Assembly (NCBI GenBank): GCA_009784145.1
Contig: WRCI01000074.1
Span: 1 to 7,954 of the forward strand
Direction of reading: 5' to 3'
Length of the DNA: 7,954 bases
Origin: Methanobrevibacter sp.
Lineage (GTDB): Archaea > Methanobacteriota > Methanobacteria > Methanobacteriales > Methanobacteriaceae
Positions within the stretch are counted from its first letter, which is position 1, and every line of letters starts with the position of its first letter. Position numbers and translations under genes: made by a program. Under the pieces are notes generated by a model, which saw only the letters and a program-made list of their open reading frames with translations, searched no databases and had not been told where the DNA came from. Of this stretch, positions 6,110 to 7,954 are shown in pieces.

Positions 6110-6122
6110 TTGAGTTGATATA

Positions 6123-6698
6123 TTGTCAAAAATGGTAATTGATTGTCCAGTGTGTAATGGAAAAAAAACTGCAGAGTCTACAACAAAAACATCAAATATT
6201 CCTCATTTTGGAGAAATACTTGAATCTTCTCTTATTTGTAGTGCATGTGGATATAAACACAATGATGTTATATGTTTAGAACAAAAAGATCCAATTAAAC
6301 TTACACTAACAATTAATAAAGACACAATATCAAGCAGAGTTGTTAAATCACAATCAGCAACTGTAACTATTCCAGAATTAGGTCTTAAGGTTGAACCTGG
6401 TCCAAAATCATTAGGATATGTTTCTAATGTAGAAGGAGTCATTAGTCGATTTGAAAATGTGGTAAAGCAAGCATTAGCTATCTTTGAAGATGAAGAATCT
6501 CAAAAAAATGGATTAGCTATTATTGAAAAATTAGAACTCCTAGCTAATGGAGAAACTGAAGCAACATTAATAATTGAAGATCCGTTTGGTCAAAGCAATA
6601 TCATGGATATAAATGTAAAAAAAGACACCTTAACAGATGAAGAACTGAAACACTTAAAAACAGGTTTTACAATAATTGAAGAAAGTTCGTTAGAATAA
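6123..6698 (+). CDS. ZPR1 zinc-finger protein, archaeal single-module form
   Basis: 191 residues. One ZPR1 module: a four-cysteine zinc finger with CPVC (8-11) and CSAC (39-42), joined by the conserved [11 protein letters not shown] stretch (26-36), followed by GYKHND. The β-rich domain behind it shows [16 protein letters not shown] (96-111) and DPFGQSNI (153-160), both family signatures. Eukaryotic ZPR1 has two such modules and helps fold elongation factor eEF1A; archaeal members have one and their role is not settled, though a link to aEF1A is a fair guess. The start is TTG 6123, with GTTGAT (6114-6119, one mismatch to GGTGAT) 3 nt upstream; ATG 6132 is the alternative and would remove three residues. 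The gene lies directly after the 13-bp repeat array and converges on the secreted-protein gene. Complete and undamaged. Confidence 0.88.
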   Translation: MSKMVIDCPVCNGKKTAESTTKTSNIPHFGEILESSLICSACGYKHNDVICLEQKDPIKLTLTINKDTISSRVVKSQSATVTIPELGLKVEPGPKSLGYVSNVEGVISRFENVVKQALAIFEDEESQKNGLAIIEKLELLANGETEATLIIEDPFGQSNIMDINVKKDTLTDEELKHLKTGFTIIEESSLE

Positions 6699-6807
6699 AA
6701 TAAATAAAAGAATTGAGAAATAAATAAGTAATAAATAAAATAAATAAGGTAATAGAAAGATGCAATAGTTAAAAAACTTTACATCCATTATAAATTGTTG
6801 ATTTATC

Positions 6808-6833
6808 TTTCACATAAGAAATAAAATGTGAAA
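6808..6833. terminator. Inverted repeat between convergent genes, possible terminator
   Basis: TTTCACAT (6808-6815) and ATGTGAAA (6826-6833) form a perfect 8-bp stem with a 10-nt loop. On the minus strand it follows a T-run (from A-run 6831-6836) past the stop of the secreted-protein gene. On the plus strand, a T6 run at 6852-6857 could end ZPR1 transcription. A role in termination is inferred; a regulator site is possible. Confidence 0.4.
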
Positions 6834-6886
6834 AAATATATGAAAATGTCCTTTTTTGAACTATATCCTTAACAAAATATTAAACC

Positions 6887-7819
6887 TTATGAAACTTTAA
6901 TGAATGGAAGGTCTCCCACCAAACCCTTCATGTATTGTTTCCCATTTTCAGTGAAGAATGTGATATCCTTTGGGGTGCCAGTTTCCCAGTCACTCCAAAT
7001 AGCATTTGAAAATACTAATACCTTATTGTAATCCTTAGTATACTGGTATTGTAGGGTCAATTTTCCATTTTTGACAGAATAATAACCTTTTTCACCCCAC
7101 CAATAACTGTGATACGAAGATCCTCCACTAAAATATTTTATAGAAGCAACTTGAGAATAAGTTCCATCGGCTTTGAATTCATATACACTACTTCCATCCC
7201 AGTTTAACTTCCATTTACCGACAAATTTTTTTTCTTCAGCATTCAATACTCTATTTGATGCAGTATTCATGGTTGAACTTCCTTTTTTCCACTGTGCATA
7301 AACTTTAACATTTTTTGCGACCATTTTGGTTGTTGTGCTTACTTGTTTTCCACCTGTTTTAGCTGTGTACCATCCAGTAAATGTATAACCAGAACGTGTC
7401 GGCGTTGGCAAAGTTCCATAACTTAATTTATTTCCTACTTTTTTAGATTTTGGGCTTACTGTTCCTCCGTTGGCATCAAAAGTCAGTGTGTATGCTTTCG
7501 CCCATTGTGCATAGTATGTCACTTTCTTTTTAGCAATTGTATTAGTTGTAATCTTTGTTCCACCTGATTTCTTCGTATACCAACCTTTAAAGGCATATCC
7601 TACTTTTTTAGGTGTTTTAGGAAGTTTCCCTAATTTTACATCTTTAGTAACTGTTGTTGTGGTAACTTTAGCGGTTCCAATTTTACCACCATTTGCATCC
7701 CATTTGACATTCACCTTAGACGCTGCAGATACTGGCTCTGCAGATGCCACCACTGTTGTAAGCATTAATACAGCTATCAAAGCTATTATCAAAATAGAAA
7801 CCATTTTTCTTGTTTTCAT
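6887..7819 (-). CDS. Secreted protein with two InlB/Flg_new repeats and a lipocalin-like C-terminal region
   Basis: 310 residues, predicted exported. Signal peptide: MKTRK, a hydrophobic core (about 7-24), and cleavage after ASA-27 or VSA-32. Two Listeria-Bacteroides-type repeats follow: residues 36-106 and 110-177, each with DANGG, a GY.F.GWYT core, a GG turn and a YAQW end. After a Ser/Thr/Asn linker, residues about 195-310 show [14 protein letters not shown] and [12 protein letters not shown], resembling small lipocalin-like β-barrels; this domain call is tentative. I see no sortase signal, transmembrane tail or pseudomurein-binding repeat, so it is probably released or loosely held at the surface. 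A binding or adhesin-like role is inferred from the repeats. ATG at 7819 is preceded by AAGGAG 7 nt upstream. Its GC content seems higher than that of its neighbours, which hints at acquisition, possibly from bacteria. Confidence 0.88.
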   Translation of the reverse strand: MKTRKMVSILIIALIAVLMLTTVVASAEPVSAASKVNVKWDANGGKIGTAKVTTTTVTKDVKLGKLPKTPKKVGYAFKGWYTKKSGGTKITTNTIAKKKVTYYAQWAKAYTLTFDANGGTVSPKSKKVGNKLSYGTLPTPTRSGYTFTGWYTAKTGGKQVSTTTKMVAKNVKVYAQWKKGSSTMNTASNRVLNAEEKKFVGKWKLNWDGSSVYEFKADGTYSQVASIKYFSGGSSYHSYWWGEKGYYSVKNGKLTLQYQYTKDYNKVLVFSNAIWSDWETGTPKDITFFTENGKQYMKGLVGDLPFIKVS

Positions 7820-7826
7820 AAAATAT

Positions 7827-7832
7827 CTCCTT
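7827..7832 (-). promoter_or_regulatory. Shine-Dalgarno site of the secreted-protein gene
   Basis: Minus strand AAGGAG, 7 nt before the ATG. Confidence 0.75.
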
Positions 7833-7870
7833 CATATATTATTCAAATTTTACAAATTAATTTTATAATT

Positions 7871-7879
7871 CATATAAAA
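7871..7879 (-). promoter_or_regulatory. Putative TATA box of the secreted-protein gene
   Basis: Minus strand TTTTATATG, 7 of 8 matches to box A TTTATATA. A start about 25 bp downstream would fall near 7850, giving a leader of about 30 nt including the AAGGAG site. Confidence 0.5.
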
Positions 7880-7954
7880 CTATGTTATATAATAAGAACA
7901 ATTAATTATATAAACTTAATGATGAAACAAAAAGCTCAGAGAACTCCAACAAAT

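Larger units (their letters stand above)
5766..6122. other. 357-bp spacer upstream of the ZPR1 gene
   Basis: After the kinase stop come about 95 bp of non-repetitive AT-rich sequence with a 10-bp palindrome, ACAATATTGT (5792-5801). The rest, from about 5861, is the 13-bp repeat array described separately. No gene or structured RNA is apparent. The promoter of the ZPR1 gene should lie within the array. Confidence 0.6.

Noticed and set aside
6203..6442. Minus-strand reading frame inside the ZPR1 gene
   Set aside because: Shadow of a gene with clear zinc-finger and ZPR1 motifs.
7659..7868. Plus-strand reading frame over the signal-peptide end of the secreted-protein gene
   Set aside because: Antisense shadow; the minus-strand gene has a signal peptide, repeats and a good ribosome-binding site.
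7919..7954. Possible start of a further gene (ATGATGAAAC onward, open to the window edge)
   Set aside because: Only 12 codons are visible and no GGAG or GTGAT site precedes it; the minus strand also has short open frames here, so neither can be supported.

Overview
The window looks like chromosomal DNA of a very AT-rich methanogenic archaeon of the order Methanobacteriales, most likely Methanobrevibacter or a close relative. Several signs agree: an archaeal-type SepF, a single-module archaeal ZPR1, a 2-phosphoglycerate kinase-like enzyme (family known from Methanobacteriales), an archaeal TatD-related hydrolase, ribosome-binding sites of GGAG or GTGAT type, TTG starts, and TTTATAT-type promoter boxes. 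The genus is inferred, not proven.

Layout. (1) 1-140: four tandem 35-bp repeats, cut by the window edge. Each holds a TATA-like box, and the first three hold a perfect hairpin or operator-like palindrome. They run up to the Shine-Dalgarno site of a plus-strand AAA+/DUF4143 ATPase (151-1599). (2) 1643-2401: TatD-related TIM-barrel metal-dependent hydrolase, 43 bp downstream and same strand. (3) 2402-2627: AT-rich convergent gap. (4) 2628-3011 and 3172-4242, minus strand: SepF, the archaeal FtsZ membrane anchor, preceded by a DUF1611-family Rossmann/P-loop protein. (5) 4243-4808: 566-bp divergent AT-rich spacer with degenerate repeats and one good promoter box. (6) 4818-5765, plus: 2-phosphoglycerate kinase-like P-loop kinase. 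(7) 5766-6122: 357-bp spacer dominated by a 13-bp tandem repeat array. (8) 6123-6698, plus: ZPR1 zinc-finger protein. (9) 6699-6886: convergent gap with an inverted repeat. (10) 6887-7819, minus: secreted protein with two InlB-type (Flg_new) repeats and a lipocalin-like C-terminal region, with its own promoter.

How the genes fit together: most look like ordinary housekeeping or lineage genes (cell division, compatible-solute or phosphoglycerate metabolism, zinc-finger protein). The accessory candidates are the AAA/DUF4143 ATPase with its repeat array and the secreted InlB-repeat protein. No complete defence system, mobile element, CRISPR array, tRNA or rRNA is visible. The most distinctive signal is in the spacers: short tandem repeats carrying a TATA-like string lie directly upstream of at least three genes (ATPase, SepF, ZPR1). 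Translation starts are also informative: a GTGAT Shine-Dalgarno core sits 3-4 nt before the probable start in three genes, and in two of them its GTG could be mistaken for an in-frame start codon.
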